Positions 26,784-35,973 of a DNA stretch of 64,000 nucleotides are shown in pieces. Location of the stretch: positions 62,001-126,000 of the forward strand of contig JBDHUC010000001.1 of the NCBI GenBank assembly GCA_039808985.1, written 5' to 3'. The notes beneath the pieces are model-generated. The model worked only from the letters and a program-made list of their open reading frames with translations. It was not told where the DNA came from and did not search any database. Both the position numbers and the translations under genes were made by a program. This DNA is from SXRF01 sp039808985. GTDB taxonomy: Bacteria > Pseudomonadota > Alphaproteobacteria > Rickettsiales > SXRF01. Numbering within the stretch: the stretch's first letter is position 1; the number at the start of each line of letters is the position of its first letter.

Positions 26784-26806
26784 GGTTAAACAATTATATA
26801 ATTAAT

Positions 26807-26841
26807 ATAGCGCATCTGAGCAAATCAGGTGCGCTATTTTC
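26807..26841 (+). terminator. Rho-independent terminator after serA
   Basis: A 13 bp stem (arms ATAGCGCATCTGA and TCAGGTGCGCTAT, one G·U pair) with a GCAAA loop is followed by a T-rich tract. It lies 23 bp after the serA stop and ends the serC–MNT–HEPN–serA unit. Confidence 0.85.
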
Positions 26842-26853
26842 TTTGTTAATTTA

Positions 26854-26868
26854 TTAACAAATCATTAG
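26854..26868. promoter_or_regulatory. Possible CtrA-like site upstream of divK
   Basis: The sequence TTAA-N7-TTAG matches the CtrA consensus TTAA-N7-TTAA at seven of eight positions. It lies about 133 bp before divK, whose Caulobacter homologue is part of the CtrA circuit. The region is AT-rich, so a chance match is quite possible. Confidence 0.25.
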
Positions 26869-27000
26869 CATTTATAATTTGTAGTTATTTCAAATAATAA
26901 TTTTACGATTATTGCCCTGGGTTTCGCGTATATTAGGGGTTTATTAAGGCTTTCAGTGTAAAAATTATCTATTGAAAGTCATTTCACTAAATAATGCGCT

Positions 27001-27381
27001 ATGAAAAAAAGAATACTGATTGTCGAAGATAACGACCTGAACCTGAAATTGTTCCGCGACCTGTTAAGCGCGCATGGCTACGAAACCTTGGAAACAAAGG
27101 ACGGGCTTGAAGCTATAACGCTTACCCGCCAGGAACATCCTGATCTTATACTCATGGATATTCAGCTTCCTGAAATTTCCGGTCTTGATGTTACCCGTCG
27201 TTTAAAAGCTGATGAAAGCATTGCAAATATACCAATTATCGCAGTGACCGCTTTTGCAATGAAAGATGATGAAGAAAAGATACTCTCGGCTGGTTGTGAG
27301 GCATACATATCAAAGCCTATTTCCATTATGCCTTTTCTTAATACGATACGCAGGTTCCTCGGCGAAGAGGAAGTGTTATAG
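27001..27381 (+). CDS. divK: Single-domain response regulator DivK
   Basis: Receiver-only protein of 126 residues that in Caulobacter is phosphorylated by DivJ and dephosphorylated by PleC to control the cell cycle. It has acidic residues Glu9-Asp10, phosphoacceptor Asp53 in LILMDIQLPEISG, a threonine in VTAFAM and the lysine in SKPI. It has no output domain. The gene is 6 bp upstream of pleD, the same pairing as in Caulobacter and many alphaproteobacteria. Confidence 0.93.
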   Translation: MKKRILIVEDNDLNLKLFRDLLSAHGYETLETKDGLEAITLTRQEHPDLILMDIQLPEISGLDVTRRLKADESIANIPIIAVTAFAMKDDEEKILSAGCEAYISKPISIMPFLNTIRRFLGEEEVL

Positions 27382-27387
27382 CGGTTT

Positions 27388-28776
27388 ATGACAGCGCAAA
27401 TTTTAGTAGTTGATGATGTTGCAGCTAACGTTAAGCTATTAGAAGCAAAGCTTATCAGTGATTATTATGAGGTTATTACTGCGTCTGATGGATTTGAGGC
27501 GCTGGATCAGGCAAAAGCCCATAAACCGGATTTGATATTGCTTGATGTCATGATGCCAGGGATGGACGGGTTTGAAACCTGCCAGCGCATTAAAGCTGAC
27601 CCTGAGATTTCGCATATCCCTGTAGTTATGGTAACAGCTCTTTCGGAAAAAACCGACCGCCTTAAAGGCCTTGAAGCCGGGGCTGATGATTTTATCACCA
27701 AGCCAATAAACGACGCAGCAATGTTTGCCCGTGTAAAATCATTGATAAGAATAAAAACCCTGCTTGATGAATTGCGCCTGCGCGATACCACCGGAATGCA
27801 GATGGGGGTTGATACTAATGAAAATAACAGTTTTGTAGCAGATGTGGCCGGGGCCAGGGTTATGCTGGTTGACGATGACTCCGTGCAGTCGAAACAGATA
27901 CTTTCAAAACTGAATGAAACATATGAAACATATCTGGTAGAAGACCCTGAAAAAGCGCTGCAGGTTGCCAAAGAGGGGGCTTTCGACATAATAATAATTA
28001 GCACATTCCTTTCGGATATGGATGGCTTGCGTCTTGCTTCGCATTTGAAAACGCAGGAGGAAACCCGCAACGTGCCGATACTGGTTTTCGTCGATGAGGA
28101 TGAACATCATGTAATGCTCAAGGCGCTGGAAATGGGTATAAATGATTATCTTGCCGCGCCTGTCGATAAAAACGAAATGGCTGTTCGTGTCCGTACGCAG
28201 CTTCGCCGCAAACGTTATCAGGACGCACTTAAATCGCAATATCAGAAAAGCGTTTCCATGGCCCTGACCGATGCGCTTACCGGGCTTTACAACCGCCATT
28301 ATTTAAATGCGCATTTAGGTAATATGGTAAAACAATCGCTTAAAAATGAGCGCAAATTTGCGCTTATGATTATGGATATGGACCATTTTAAAAATGTAAA
28401 TGATACTTACGGGCATGACGCTGGCGATATGGTGTTAAAGCAACTTGCATCATTAATAACCAGCTCTGCGCGCGCAACTGACCTTGCGGCCCGTTTTGGA
28501 GGAGAAGAATTCGTAGTGCTGATGCCGGAAACAAATGAAGAAGCATCACTCTGGGCTGCTAACCGTATGCGTGAAATGGTGGAGCGCACCCCATTTCCTG
28601 TCGGTAATGGCAAGACCATAAATCTTACAATAAGTATTGGTATAGCAAATATTATACACACCGGGGATAGCGCGGAAAACCTTATTAAACGTGCTGACGA
28701 AGCACTATATGAAGCAAAGAATAGTGGCCGTAACCAGGTGAAGGCCGCTAAACCGCCGGTTCCTACCGGCTGGTAA
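27388..28776 (+). CDS. pleD: PleD-type response regulator diguanylate cyclase
   Basis: Makes cyclic di-GMP upon phosphorylation. The first receiver domain (residues 1–120) has Asp53 in LILLDVMMPG. The second (about 155–275) is an adaptor in which the phosphoacceptor aspartate is replaced, the segment reading IIISTFLSDMDG. The GGDEF domain (about 290–455) has an active GGEEF at 371–375 and an inhibitory I-site RATD at 362–365. The 462 residues fit PleD. Operon with divK. Confidence 0.95.
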   Translation: MTAQILVVDDVAANVKLLEAKLISDYYEVITASDGFEALDQAKAHKPDLILLDVMMPGMDGFETCQRIKADPEISHIPVVMVTALSEKTDRLKGLEAGADDFITKPINDAAMFARVKSLIRIKTLLDELRLRDTTGMQMGVDTNENNSFVADVAGARVMLVDDDSVQSKQILSKLNETYETYLVEDPEKALQVAKEGAFDIIIISTFLSDMDGLRLASHLKTQEETRNVPILVFVDEDEHHVMLKALEMGINDYLAAPVDKNEMAVRVRTQLRRKRYQDALKSQYQKSVSMALTDALTGLYNRHYLNAHLGNMVKQSLKNERKFALMIMDMDHFKNVNDTYGHDAGDMVLKQLASLITSSARATDLAARFGGEEFVVLMPETNEEASLWAANRMREMVERTPFPVGNGKTINLTISIGIANIIHTGDSAENLIKRADEALYEAKNSGRNQVKAAKPPVPTGW

Positions 28777-28798
28777 GGCACCGTGCCATGTTGTCTGA

Positions 28799-29134
28799 TT
28801 ACGAGGCAAGAGGAGGTTCGGGTGCAATCACCTCGCAAACGCCATCATCACAGTGATAAATCAATCTGCCTGATTCCCTAACGTACTTTAGAGGGATTTT
28901 TGGGTTGTTGATGTCTTTGCCTCCGCTTTTATGCCATTTTTTTTCCCATCTTGAATAGTAAGGTTCTATATCTTGTGGCGTAAGTTTATATATCTCTTTA
29001 AGTTCAATTCCTTCATAGACCGCAAATACCCAATCAACTTTTCTGTATTTGGCTATTATTACAGGATTCATGTGATGGTGTGTAGAAAAGCTCCTAGTAA
29101 GTAGAGTGTTTACAGATTTTAGAGCATTTTCCAT
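28799..29134 (-). CDS. Hypothetical protein starting inside a MITE end
   Basis: Unrecognised 111-residue soluble protein rich in Trp, Tyr, Lys and Glu in the middle (RWEKKWHKSGGKD), with two cysteines near the C-terminus (YHCDDGVCE). The reading frame from ATG 29134 begins within the terminal inverted repeat of the MITE-like element, with no ribosome binding site visible. An internal ATG at 29071 is an alternative start (90 residues). The element may have replaced the original promoter or 5' end. Confidence 0.5.
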   Translation of the reverse strand: MENALKSVNTLLTRSFSTHHHMNPVIIAKYRKVDWVFAVYEGIELKEIYKLTPQDIEPYYSRWEKKWHKSGGKDINNPKIPLKYVRESGRLIYHCDDGVCEVIAPEPPLAS

Positions 29135-29283
29135 TTAATCGTGCGTGTTGTTATCCTTTGTCTCATGTACTAACAAAATCCGCATGCGGGATTTTGTAAT
29201 TTACAAAAAGCAAATCCCACATGTGGATTTGCTGTGTACACTTCGCCTCGGATGCCTAACGCACAACTAAAGCGAAAACGCTC
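29122..29283. mobile_element. MITE-like element, copy 1
   Basis: A 162 bp non-coding element with imperfect ~25 bp terminal inverted repeats (left GAGCATTTTCC…, right complement GAGCGTTTTCG…, about 21 of 25 matching), bordered by TA on both sides. It contains two internal palindromes, at 29174–29196 and 29210–29232. A nearly identical copy is at 63626–63785. The TA borders suggest mobilisation by an IS630/Tc1-type transposase encoded elsewhere. Confidence 0.75.
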
Positions 29284-29407
29284 TAGAAAATATCTATCAA
29301 AGCATTTTGACGAGAGAACCGCCATCCCTAACAACAAAACAACCAAAAGTTTGGCTTGAAAGAATTGATCTTGCTCTGGCATTATAGGTTTTGAATGTCA
29401 GCAGAGC

Positions 29408-30196
29408 CTAACTGAAAACCCCGACTACCGGCGCATGGTCGGAAGCTTTATCCAGAGCTCGCAGTTCCTTTTTTACATAATAACCACTTATCCTGTCAGC
29501 GGCCTGTGGCGAAAGCAGGAGATGGTCGATACGCAAGCCATTATCCGATGCAAATGAATTAGCGCGGTAATCCCACCAGCTATAATCGCTTTCACCGTCA
29601 GGCTTTAAAACCCGGCATGCATCATAAACTCCAAGATTAAATACGCGGCGCAGGGCTTTTCGCGCCTCATCATGCGTAAGTACGCTTCCTTCCCATAATT
29701 TCGGGTCATGTACATCGCTATCATGCGGAGCAATATTGTAATCTCCGCCTATTATGAGCACTTCCTCATATGCCAGGATTTTTTTTATATGGTTATAAAA
29801 CTTATCCAGGAAACGCAGCTTATATATGAATTTTTCCGATGAAGTTTCCTGCCCGTTTGGAACATAAACTGAGGCTACGCGTATCGCTCCTTTGGGCAGA
29901 TTCACCACAGCTTCGATATAGCGCGACTGGCTGTCGGCTTCATTATCCATAAGGCCACGGCAAATATCATCAAGAGGAAATTTTGAAAGTATGGCAACGC
30001 CGTTATAGGATTTTTCGCCATGGATAGCGATGTTATAGCCCAGCTCTTCAATTTCCATATATGGGAATGAATCTTCAGTGCATTTAAGCTCCTGAAGCAA
30101 TATTATGTCTGGCTTGTCATCTCTTAGCCAGCCCAGGAGATGCGAAAGCCGGGAGCGTATGGAATTTACATTCCAGCTCGCTACAGTAAGGCTCAT
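29408..30196 (-). CDS. xthA: Exodeoxyribonuclease III (copy 1)
   Basis: AP endonuclease/3'-5' exonuclease of base-excision repair, 262 residues from ATG 30196. It has the family motifs VASWNVNSIRSR, LLQELKC (metal-binding Glu), GGDYNIAP, DYSWWDYR, LRIDHLLLS and DHAPVV. The frame is open further upstream, but MSLTVASWNVNS is the natural N-terminus. A second exonuclease III gene is at 54203–55000. It is separated from erpA by a palindrome. Confidence 0.94.
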   Translation of the reverse strand: MSLTVASWNVNSIRSRLSHLLGWLRDDKPDIILLQELKCTEDSFPYMEIEELGYNIAIHGEKSYNGVAILSKFPLDDICRGLMDNEADSQSRYIEAVVNLPKGAIRVASVYVPNGQETSSEKFIYKLRFLDKFYNHIKKILAYEEVLIIGGDYNIAPHDSDVHDPKLWEGSVLTHDEARKALRRVFNLGVYDACRVLKPDGESDYSWWDYRANSFASDNGLRIDHLLLSPQAADRISGYYVKKELRALDKASDHAPVVGVFS

Positions 30197-30207
30197 AAAA
30201 TAGGATT

Positions 30208-30233
30208 CGCAAAATCCCACATGTGGATTTTGC
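30208..30233. repeat. Isolated palindrome related to the MITE core
   Basis: A near-perfect palindrome, GCAAAATCCCAC followed by its complement, with ACATGT at the centre. The inner part is the same as the second internal palindrome of the MITE-like element at 29210–29232 and 63715–63733. It lies between erpA and xthA on the minus strand and could be a processing or attenuation hairpin. Confidence 0.65.
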
Positions 30234-30236
30234 CGT

Positions 30237-30593
30237 TCATAAATTGACAGAAAAACTGTTGCCGCAACCGCATTTTGCAGTAGCGTTGGGATTCTTAATG
30301 GAAAAACCTGCCTGTGATAAATCCTCTGTATAATCAAGAATAGCACCTGATAGCAAGCCAAGAGAAATATCGTCAATTACAGCTTCTGCGCCGGATGCTG
30401 AAACTATTATGTCGGTTGCTTCCGGCTCTTTGTCGTCCAGAGTGAATTCATACTGGAAGCCTGAACAACCGCCACCTTTTACGCTTACGCGAAAGCGCAG
30501 GTCAGGATTTTTATCCTGCGCTTTAAGAAGGTTTATGCGTTCTGCCGCGCTTGGCGTCAGGGAAAATTGCCCGGTGTTCTGTGTTGTTTCCAT
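30237..30593 (-). CDS. erpA: Iron–sulfur cluster insertion protein ErpA
   Basis: A-type carrier that delivers Fe–S clusters to target enzymes. The 118-residue protein has the three conserved cysteines in GGGCSGF and KCGCGNSF. The short N-terminal extension (METTQNTGQFSLT) precedes the usual fold. It neighbours xthA and is divergent from dgt, as in many alphaproteobacteria. Confidence 0.93.
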   Translation of the reverse strand: METTQNTGQFSLTPSAAERINLLKAQDKNPDLRFRVSVKGGGCSGFQYEFTLDDKEPEATDIIVSASGAEAVIDDISLGLLSGAILDYTEDLSQAGFSIKNPNATAKCGCGNSFSVNL

Positions 30594-30696
30594 GGTAATA
30601 ATATGTGCTAAAAACCATCATGTTGCAAGATGATTGAAATAAATTAGTGGATTGCTCCTTGCCATATTGCACGAAATCTTTTATTTTCAAATACCT

Positions 30697-31872
30697 ATGA
30701 GAAGATACGAAGACAACCTAGCAATATATGCCTGCAACCCGGAAGCTAGCCGAGGCAGGCTTTATCCTGAGGAAGAAAGCAATGCACGCTCGCCTTACCA
30801 GCGTGACCGCGACCGCATAATACATTCCACAGCCTTTCGCCGCCTGGAATATAAAACACAGGTATTCGTGAACCATGAAGGCGATCATTACCGCACAAGG
30901 CTTACCCATAGCCTGGAAGTTTCGCAGCTTGCGCGTTCAATGTGCCGTTCGCTGGGATTAAATGAAGACCTTGGCGAAGCGCTGGCATTGGCGCATGACC
31001 TTGGCCATACCCCATTTGGCCATGCAGGGGAGGATGCGTTGTCAGAGGTTATGGAGCCATATGGCGGGTTTGACCATAATGCGCATACCATAAAAATACT
31101 CACCAGACTTGAACACAGATATGCTGAGTTTGATGGGCTTAACCTTACCTGGGAAACACTTGAAGGCATTGCCAAGCATAACGGCCCACTTAAAAACCCG
31201 CCGCGTGAACTTTCTGAATATAATGACCGTCATGACCTGATACTTTCCAGCTATGCCAGCGGCGAAGCGCAGGTCGCATCGCTGGCTGACGACATAGCCT
31301 ATAATAACCACGACATTGATGATGGAATGCGTGCCGGACTTATTACTTTTGAGCAGATTTATGAGGTAAGGCCGGTTGCAGAAATTTTCCATGAGGTGCG
31401 TAAAAAATACCCTGACATCAGCGCTCCGCGCCTGACACATGAAGCCATACGCCGCCTGATAAACCGGATGGTTACTGACCTTGTAAGGCAAACACGCAGC
31501 AATATAAAAGAATATAATATAAAGTCGGTTGATGATATACGAAGCCTTGGAAAGCCACTGGTGTTTTTTTCACCGCAGATGCAGGATATAAACCGGGAGC
31601 TACAGGCTTTTTTGATGAAAAACATGTACCGGCATTACAAAGTAAACCGTATGGCCAGCAAAGCCGGGCGTGTTATAAAAGACCTGTTCAATTTTTTCCT
31701 GGCAGAGCCCGAATGCCTGCCTGATGCGTGGCGGGTAATGGCTGATGGTCCGCAAAGCAAACTGACTGCAGTAGTAGTTGCCGATTTTATAGCGGGGATG
31801 ACCGATCGTTTTGCGCTTGATGAATATAGGAGGGTTTTTGACGTACAGGCAAGGAGCTGGCTGGGACGGTGA
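30697..31872 (+). CDS. dgt: Deoxyguanosinetriphosphate triphosphohydrolase-like protein
   Basis: HD-domain dNTP triphosphohydrolase, 391 residues from ATG 30697 (a TTG at 30652 is in frame but less natural). It has RDRDRIIHSTAFRRLEYKTQVF, the HD metal ligands in RTRLTHSLEVSQ and HDLGHTPFGHAGE, and a later DDIAYNNHDIDDG. It is followed by a 4 bp overlap (GTGA) with the next membrane-protein gene. Confidence 0.93.
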   Translation: MRRYEDNLAIYACNPEASRGRLYPEEESNARSPYQRDRDRIIHSTAFRRLEYKTQVFVNHEGDHYRTRLTHSLEVSQLARSMCRSLGLNEDLGEALALAHDLGHTPFGHAGEDALSEVMEPYGGFDHNAHTIKILTRLEHRYAEFDGLNLTWETLEGIAKHNGPLKNPPRELSEYNDRHDLILSSYASGEAQVASLADDIAYNNHDIDDGMRAGLITFEQIYEVRPVAEIFHEVRKKYPDISAPRLTHEAIRRLINRMVTDLVRQTRSNIKEYNIKSVDDIRSLGKPLVFFSPQMQDINRELQAFLMKNMYRHYKVNRMASKAGRVIKDLFNFFLAEPECLPDAWRVMADGPQSKLTAVVVADFIAGMTDRFALDEYRRVFDVQARSWLGR

Positions 31873-32345
31873 AATTCATAAAAAAATACAAGCAGCGTGA
31901 CAAAGATCGTGTAACTATCAGCCTGTTGCAGTATTATTATATAGCATTCTGGATGCCGGTTTTTTTGCCGCCATTTGTTTTTGTATACTCCCTGGCAAGG
32001 CCCCAATTTTCCACCTTATCACCACTTTTTTATGCTGTAGTATTTGGCACTTTGCAATATGTGCCATTTGCATTGTGGAATTTGTTTAAATTCAGGAATG
32101 CTTCGACACGTGACCTGTATGAATTCAGTTTTAAAGCCCCTATAGCTTTCGTGCCTTTTTATGCAACAGGATTCCTGCTTGCCCATATGTATTCAAGCAT
32201 AAGTCTGCCCAGCATTGATAGCATATTGATTTTGCTGGTTTTTAGTCTGCTTTCTATTCCGGTTGGCTATTTTTATGTGGCGCTTGCGCATTTTATTGCG
32301 CGGTTTTTAGAAAAAATTGGTTTTATTGAGCAGGAATTCCTATAA
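31869..32345 (+). CDS. Hypothetical inner-membrane protein
   Basis: Unrecognised 158-residue protein with four predicted membrane helices, at about 24–44, 55–70, 90–110 and 118–145, after a short basic N-terminus. It has aromatic-rich helices and no charged catalytic motif. It starts with GTG overlapping the dgt stop codon (GTGA), so it is translationally coupled, and it precedes argS by 37 bp. Confidence 0.7.
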   Translation: MKFIKKYKQRDKDRVTISLLQYYYIAFWMPVFLPPFVFVYSLARPQFSTLSPLFYAVVFGTLQYVPFALWNLFKFRNASTRDLYEFSFKAPIAFVPFYATGFLLAHMYSSISLPSIDSILILLVFSLLSIPVGYFYVALAHFIARFLEKIGFIEQEFL

Positions 32346-32382
32346 GTTACCGTGCAATTTAATATAGGTAAGCTGAAATCAA

Positions 32383-34134
32383 ATGAATATATACAAAAAA
32401 ATTGAAAATGAAGTCAAAGCGGCAATTGCGCAGCTACAGGCAGAATCATTATTGCCGGAAGCTTCTTCCGATAAGGTGGAAGCAACACCAACCCGCGACC
32501 AATCGCATGGTGATGTAGCGACTAATGCAGCTATGGTGCTGGCAGCGCCAACTGGTAAAAACCCAAAAGAAATTGCTGCGTTGCTTGTTGCTAAATTAAA
32601 AGCGCATCCTGGCATAGAAAAAGTTGAGATAGCCGGGGCTGGGTTTGTTAACATGACGCTTTCCCCGGGTGTATGGCAGTCGGCTGTTCTTGATATAATT
32701 ACCGAGGGCAGGGGATATGGCAATTCTAATATTGGTGATGGAAAACGTGTAAATGTTGAGTATGTTTCCGCTAACCCAACAGGACCTATGCATGTTGGGC
32801 ATGGGCGTGGCGCAGTGTTTGGCGATGCGCTTTCAACCCTGTTGATAAAAGCCGGGTATGACGTTACCCGCGAGTATTATATTAACGATGCCGGAGCACA
32901 GGTTGATAAGCTTGCAGACTCTGTTTTCCTGCGTTATGGGGTTGTTTGCGGCAATGAATTTACAGGCATTCCCGAAGGAATGTATCCTGGCGAGTATCTT
33001 ATACCTATAGCTGAGGCATTATATTCGATATATGGCAAAACGCTGCTTACAAAGAACCGTGCCGAATGGTTGCCTATAGTGCGTGATTACACGCTCGGCG
33101 CGGTAATGGAAATAATTAAGGAAGATCTAGCCCTAATTGGCATAACGCATGATGTATTCAGCTCAGAACGGGCTATAACAAATGCCGGGGAAGTTGAAGC
33201 CGCCATGCGCGCGCTTGATGATAAAGGCCTTATTTATGAAGGTGTACTTGAACCACCAAAGGGAAAAACACCGGATGACTGGGAGCCGCGCCCACAGACT
33301 TTATTCAAATCCACCCAGTTTGGCGATGATTGCGACCGTCCGGTAAAAAAATCCGATGGAAGCTGGACATATTTTGCTCCAGACATCGCATATCATTATG
33401 ATAAATGTAAGCGCGGATTTGAATGGATAATAAATATATTCGGCGCTGACCATGGTGGCTATGTAAAGCGCATTAAAGCCGCTGTTGCCGCCCTTTCTGA
33501 CAATAAAGTAAAGATTGACATTAAACTCTGCCAGCTTGTTAAATTCCTGAGGGATGGGGAGCCAGCCAAAATGTCAAAACGCGCAGGCACGTTTGTAACC
33601 GTCCGCGAAGTTGTTGAAGAGGTAGGGCGTGATGTTTTCCGTTTTATAATGCTTACCCGGAAAAATGATGCGCCGCTGGATTTTGATTTTGCAAAAGTAA
33701 CCGAACAATCCAAAGATAATCCGGTTTTTTATGTGCAGTATGCACATGCGCGAGCAAGGTCAATCCGTCGCAATGCATCTATTGAGATGCCAACTGCGAT
33801 GGCAATGGCAAAGACGGCAAATGCAGAATTGCTTTCGCTTCTTTCGCACCCGCAGGAGCTTGCGCTTATTCGCCTCATGTGTAACTGGCCGCGCATAGTG
33901 GAATCATCGGCTATTTCGCTTGAGCCACACCGCATAGCTTTTTACCTGCAGGATCTGGCAGCAGCTTTCCATGGTTTATGGAACCAGGGGAATGGCGATG
34001 CTGGCTTGCGTTTTATTTTAAAGGATGATGTGAATTTGACAGCAGCGCGGGTTGCGCTTGCCCATGCGCTATCATTTGTGATAGCTTCCGGGCTTATGGT
34101 CCTTGGAGTTGAACCAGTTGAGGAGATGCGATAA
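32383..34134 (+). CDS. argS: Arginyl-tRNA synthetase
   Basis: Class I synthetase of 583 residues. The HIGH-type motif is HVGHGR within SANPTGPMHVGHGRGAVFGD (about residue 130). The KMSK-type motif is in AKMSKRAG (about 400). The N-terminal additional domain and C-terminal helical anticodon domain are both present. It overlaps the SPOR gene by one base (TAATG). Confidence 0.96.
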   Translation: MNIYKKIENEVKAAIAQLQAESLLPEASSDKVEATPTRDQSHGDVATNAAMVLAAPTGKNPKEIAALLVAKLKAHPGIEKVEIAGAGFVNMTLSPGVWQSAVLDIITEGRGYGNSNIGDGKRVNVEYVSANPTGPMHVGHGRGAVFGDALSTLLIKAGYDVTREYYINDAGAQVDKLADSVFLRYGVVCGNEFTGIPEGMYPGEYLIPIAEALYSIYGKTLLTKNRAEWLPIVRDYTLGAVMEIIKEDLALIGITHDVFSSERAITNAGEVEAAMRALDDKGLIYEGVLEPPKGKTPDDWEPRPQTLFKSTQFGDDCDRPVKKSDGSWTYFAPDIAYHYDKCKRGFEWIINIFGADHGGYVKRIKAAVAALSDNKVKIDIKLCQLVKFLRDGEPAKMSKRAGTFVTVREVVEEVGRDVFRFIMLTRKNDAPLDFDFAKVTEQSKDNPVFYVQYAHARARSIRRNASIEMPTAMAMAKTANAELLSLLSHPQELALIRLMCNWPRIVESSAISLEPHRIAFYLQDLAAAFHGLWNQGNGDAGLRFILKDDVNLTAARVALAHALSFVIASGLMVLGVEPVEEMR

Positions 34135-34940
34135 TGAGCAGAGAAGAAGAGGAAGATTACGCTAATGCTGGCGGAATAACTAAATGGGTGCCTACCATAA
34201 TGCTGGTGAGTGTAATCACAGGATTTCTTGTGCTGTCATATTTCGCATATAATTCCGGAAGGCAATCAGTTAAGGAGGATGACCTGCTGGTGGTTGAAGC
34301 GGAAAAAACACCGATGAAGGAAAAGCCTACTGATCCTGGCGGAATGAAATTCCCCAACCAGGATAAAACCATCTTTGAAACATTCTCCAAGAAACAGGCG
34401 CCACCACAGGTTGAGCGCGTCCTGCCGCCACCTGAAGAACCTATAACCCGCACTGAAGCCATTGAAGCTATTGTCGGCAAAAATGCGGATAAAATGTCTG
34501 CTGCTGATAGTGACAGGAGAGAAACTATAATACAGGAAGACACTACCGGGCCAACAGATGTTAGTGTGGCTGAGGTAGTTGGTGTTGATGACAAAAAAGA
34601 AGAGAAAAAACCGGAAATAAAAGCGGAAGAAAAGCCTGCCCCTGTAAAAACTCCTGAGAAACCAGTGGAAAAACAGTCATCCGCCAAAGCAGCCAGTGGC
34701 GTTAAAGTCCAGCTTGGTGCGTATGGCTCAGAATCGGAAGCGCAGGATGTGTGGGGTAAATTGCAAAAGAAATATTCACAGCTTGCTGATAAATCCCCTC
34801 TTATAGTCCGGGCGGATCTGAAGGCCAAGGGAATTTTCTATCGCCTGCGTGTTGGTGGTTTTTCCAGTAAGGATGCCGCCAAGTCATTCTGCAAAACTTT
34901 ATCAGATAAAGGCCAGGCCTGCATTTTGGCGGCTGAATAA
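34134..34940 (+). CDS. SPOR domain membrane protein
   Basis: Bitopic inner-membrane protein of 268 residues. It has a short cytoplasmic N-terminus, one membrane helix (about 20–40) and a long Pro/Glu/Lys-rich periplasmic linker. A C-terminal SPOR domain (about 190–268: VKVQLGAYGSESEAQ…FYRLRVGGFSSKDAA) binds glycan strands stripped of stem peptides at the division site. The argS–SPOR–nagZ order is conserved in alphaproteobacteria. Confidence 0.9.
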   Translation: MSREEEEDYANAGGITKWVPTIMLVSVITGFLVLSYFAYNSGRQSVKEDDLLVVEAEKTPMKEKPTDPGGMKFPNQDKTIFETFSKKQAPPQVERVLPPPEEPITRTEAIEAIVGKNADKMSAADSDRRETIIQEDTTGPTDVSVAEVVGVDDKKEEKKPEIKAEEKPAPVKTPEKPVEKQSSAKAASGVKVQLGAYGSESEAQDVWGKLQKKYSQLADKSPLIVRADLKAKGIFYRLRVGGFSSKDAAKSFCKTLSDKGQACILAAE

Positions 34941-34945
34941 TAAAG

Positions 34946-35965
34946 ATGGGGTCATCTGTAGAACTGACGGCAGCAATTTTCGGAATGCAAGGCACAAGCC
35001 TTACAGCGCAGGAAATAGAGTTTTTCAAACGGGTTAAACCATATGGTTATATATTATTTGCTCGTAACTGCGATTCGCCGCAGCAGATAAAAAAACTGGT
35101 TGGTGAACTTAAGGAAGTTTCCGGGCGTGAGATACTACCAATCCTCATAGATCAGGAAGGGGGCAGGGTAGCTCGGCTTAAACCACCACACTTCCCTGTA
35201 TTTCCGCCTGCAGGAGCTTTTGCCAACCTGGGAATGAAGGATATGGAAGCGGCAAAGAACGCCGTATACCATAATGCAAGGCTAATAGCGTATGAGCTGC
35301 ATGAGCTTGGGATTACGGTAAATTGCGGCCCACTGGCTGATATACCTGTCGATGGAGCGCATGATATAATAGGCGACAGGGCATTTGGTAAAAAAGCCCA
35401 TCAGGTTTGTGATTTAGCGGATGCGTTTGCCAGGGGACTTGCAGATGGCGGAGTGGTTTCGGTTCTTAAGCATATACCCGGGCATGGACGGGCATTTGCC
35501 GATAGCCATATGGAGCTTCCGGTAGTAGACACACCGCTTGAAACATTGCGCCAGACAGATTTTATCCCGTTTAAAGCATTGGCGCATCTTCCTATGGCAA
35601 TGACTGCGCATGTATTATATACTTCTATAGACCCGAAAAATATGGCAACGGTTTCATCGTCTGCCATTAAAATAATCCGCGATGAAATAGGTTTTGGCGG
35701 CCTGCTTATGTCTGACGATTTATCAATGAAGGCGATGCAGGGTGATTTTACGCAACGTGCCAAGGATACCCTTTCTGCCGGATGCGATGTGGCTCTGCAT
35801 TGCAACGGTGAAATGGGGGAGATGCTGGCAGTTGAAAAAGGGCTTAAGCCACTTACGGGAAAATCGCTTGAACGAGCGCAAAAAGCCATGGTTGGGGCAG
35901 GCAAGGTAAGGGAATTTGATATTGCTTTTTCCCGCAAAAATGTAAATGAACTGCTTAACAGCTAA
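34946..35965 (+). CDS. nagZ: Beta-N-acetylhexosaminidase (GH3)
   Basis: Cytoplasmic glycosidase that removes GlcNAc from anhydromuropeptides in peptidoglycan recycling. The 339-residue protein has DQEGGRVARL, the His/Asp loop in KHIPGHGRAFADSHMELP and the nucleophile aspartate in MSDDLSMKAM. It begins 5 bp after the SPOR gene. In many alphaproteobacteria scpA and scpB follow; here an M50 protease gene does. Confidence 0.95.
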   Translation: MGSSVELTAAIFGMQGTSLTAQEIEFFKRVKPYGYILFARNCDSPQQIKKLVGELKEVSGREILPILIDQEGGRVARLKPPHFPVFPPAGAFANLGMKDMEAAKNAVYHNARLIAYELHELGITVNCGPLADIPVDGAHDIIGDRAFGKKAHQVCDLADAFARGLADGGVVSVLKHIPGHGRAFADSHMELPVVDTPLETLRQTDFIPFKALAHLPMAMTAHVLYTSIDPKNMATVSSSAIKIIRDEIGFGGLLMSDDLSMKAMQGDFTQRAKDTLSAGCDVALHCNGEMGEMLAVEKGLKPLTGKSLERAQKAMVGAGKVREFDIAFSRKNVNELLNS

Positions 35966-35973
35966 AATTTTGT

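Noticed and set aside
27507..28070. A 187-codon minus-strand frame.
   Set aside because: It is antisense to the receiver domains of pleD and shows no family features.
29139..29407. Short minus-strand frame (70 codons) covering the first MITE copy.
   Set aside because: It is produced by the element's palindromes and has no protein-like composition.
29408..30376. Longer exonuclease III with a 60-residue N-terminal extension.
   Set aside because: The extension is read through the erpA gene on a different frame and through a palindrome; the family N-terminus starts at ATG 30196.
34157..34828. A 223-codon minus-strand frame rich in Ser and Phe.
   Set aside because: It is antisense to the SPOR-domain gene, which has a recognised domain and operon position.
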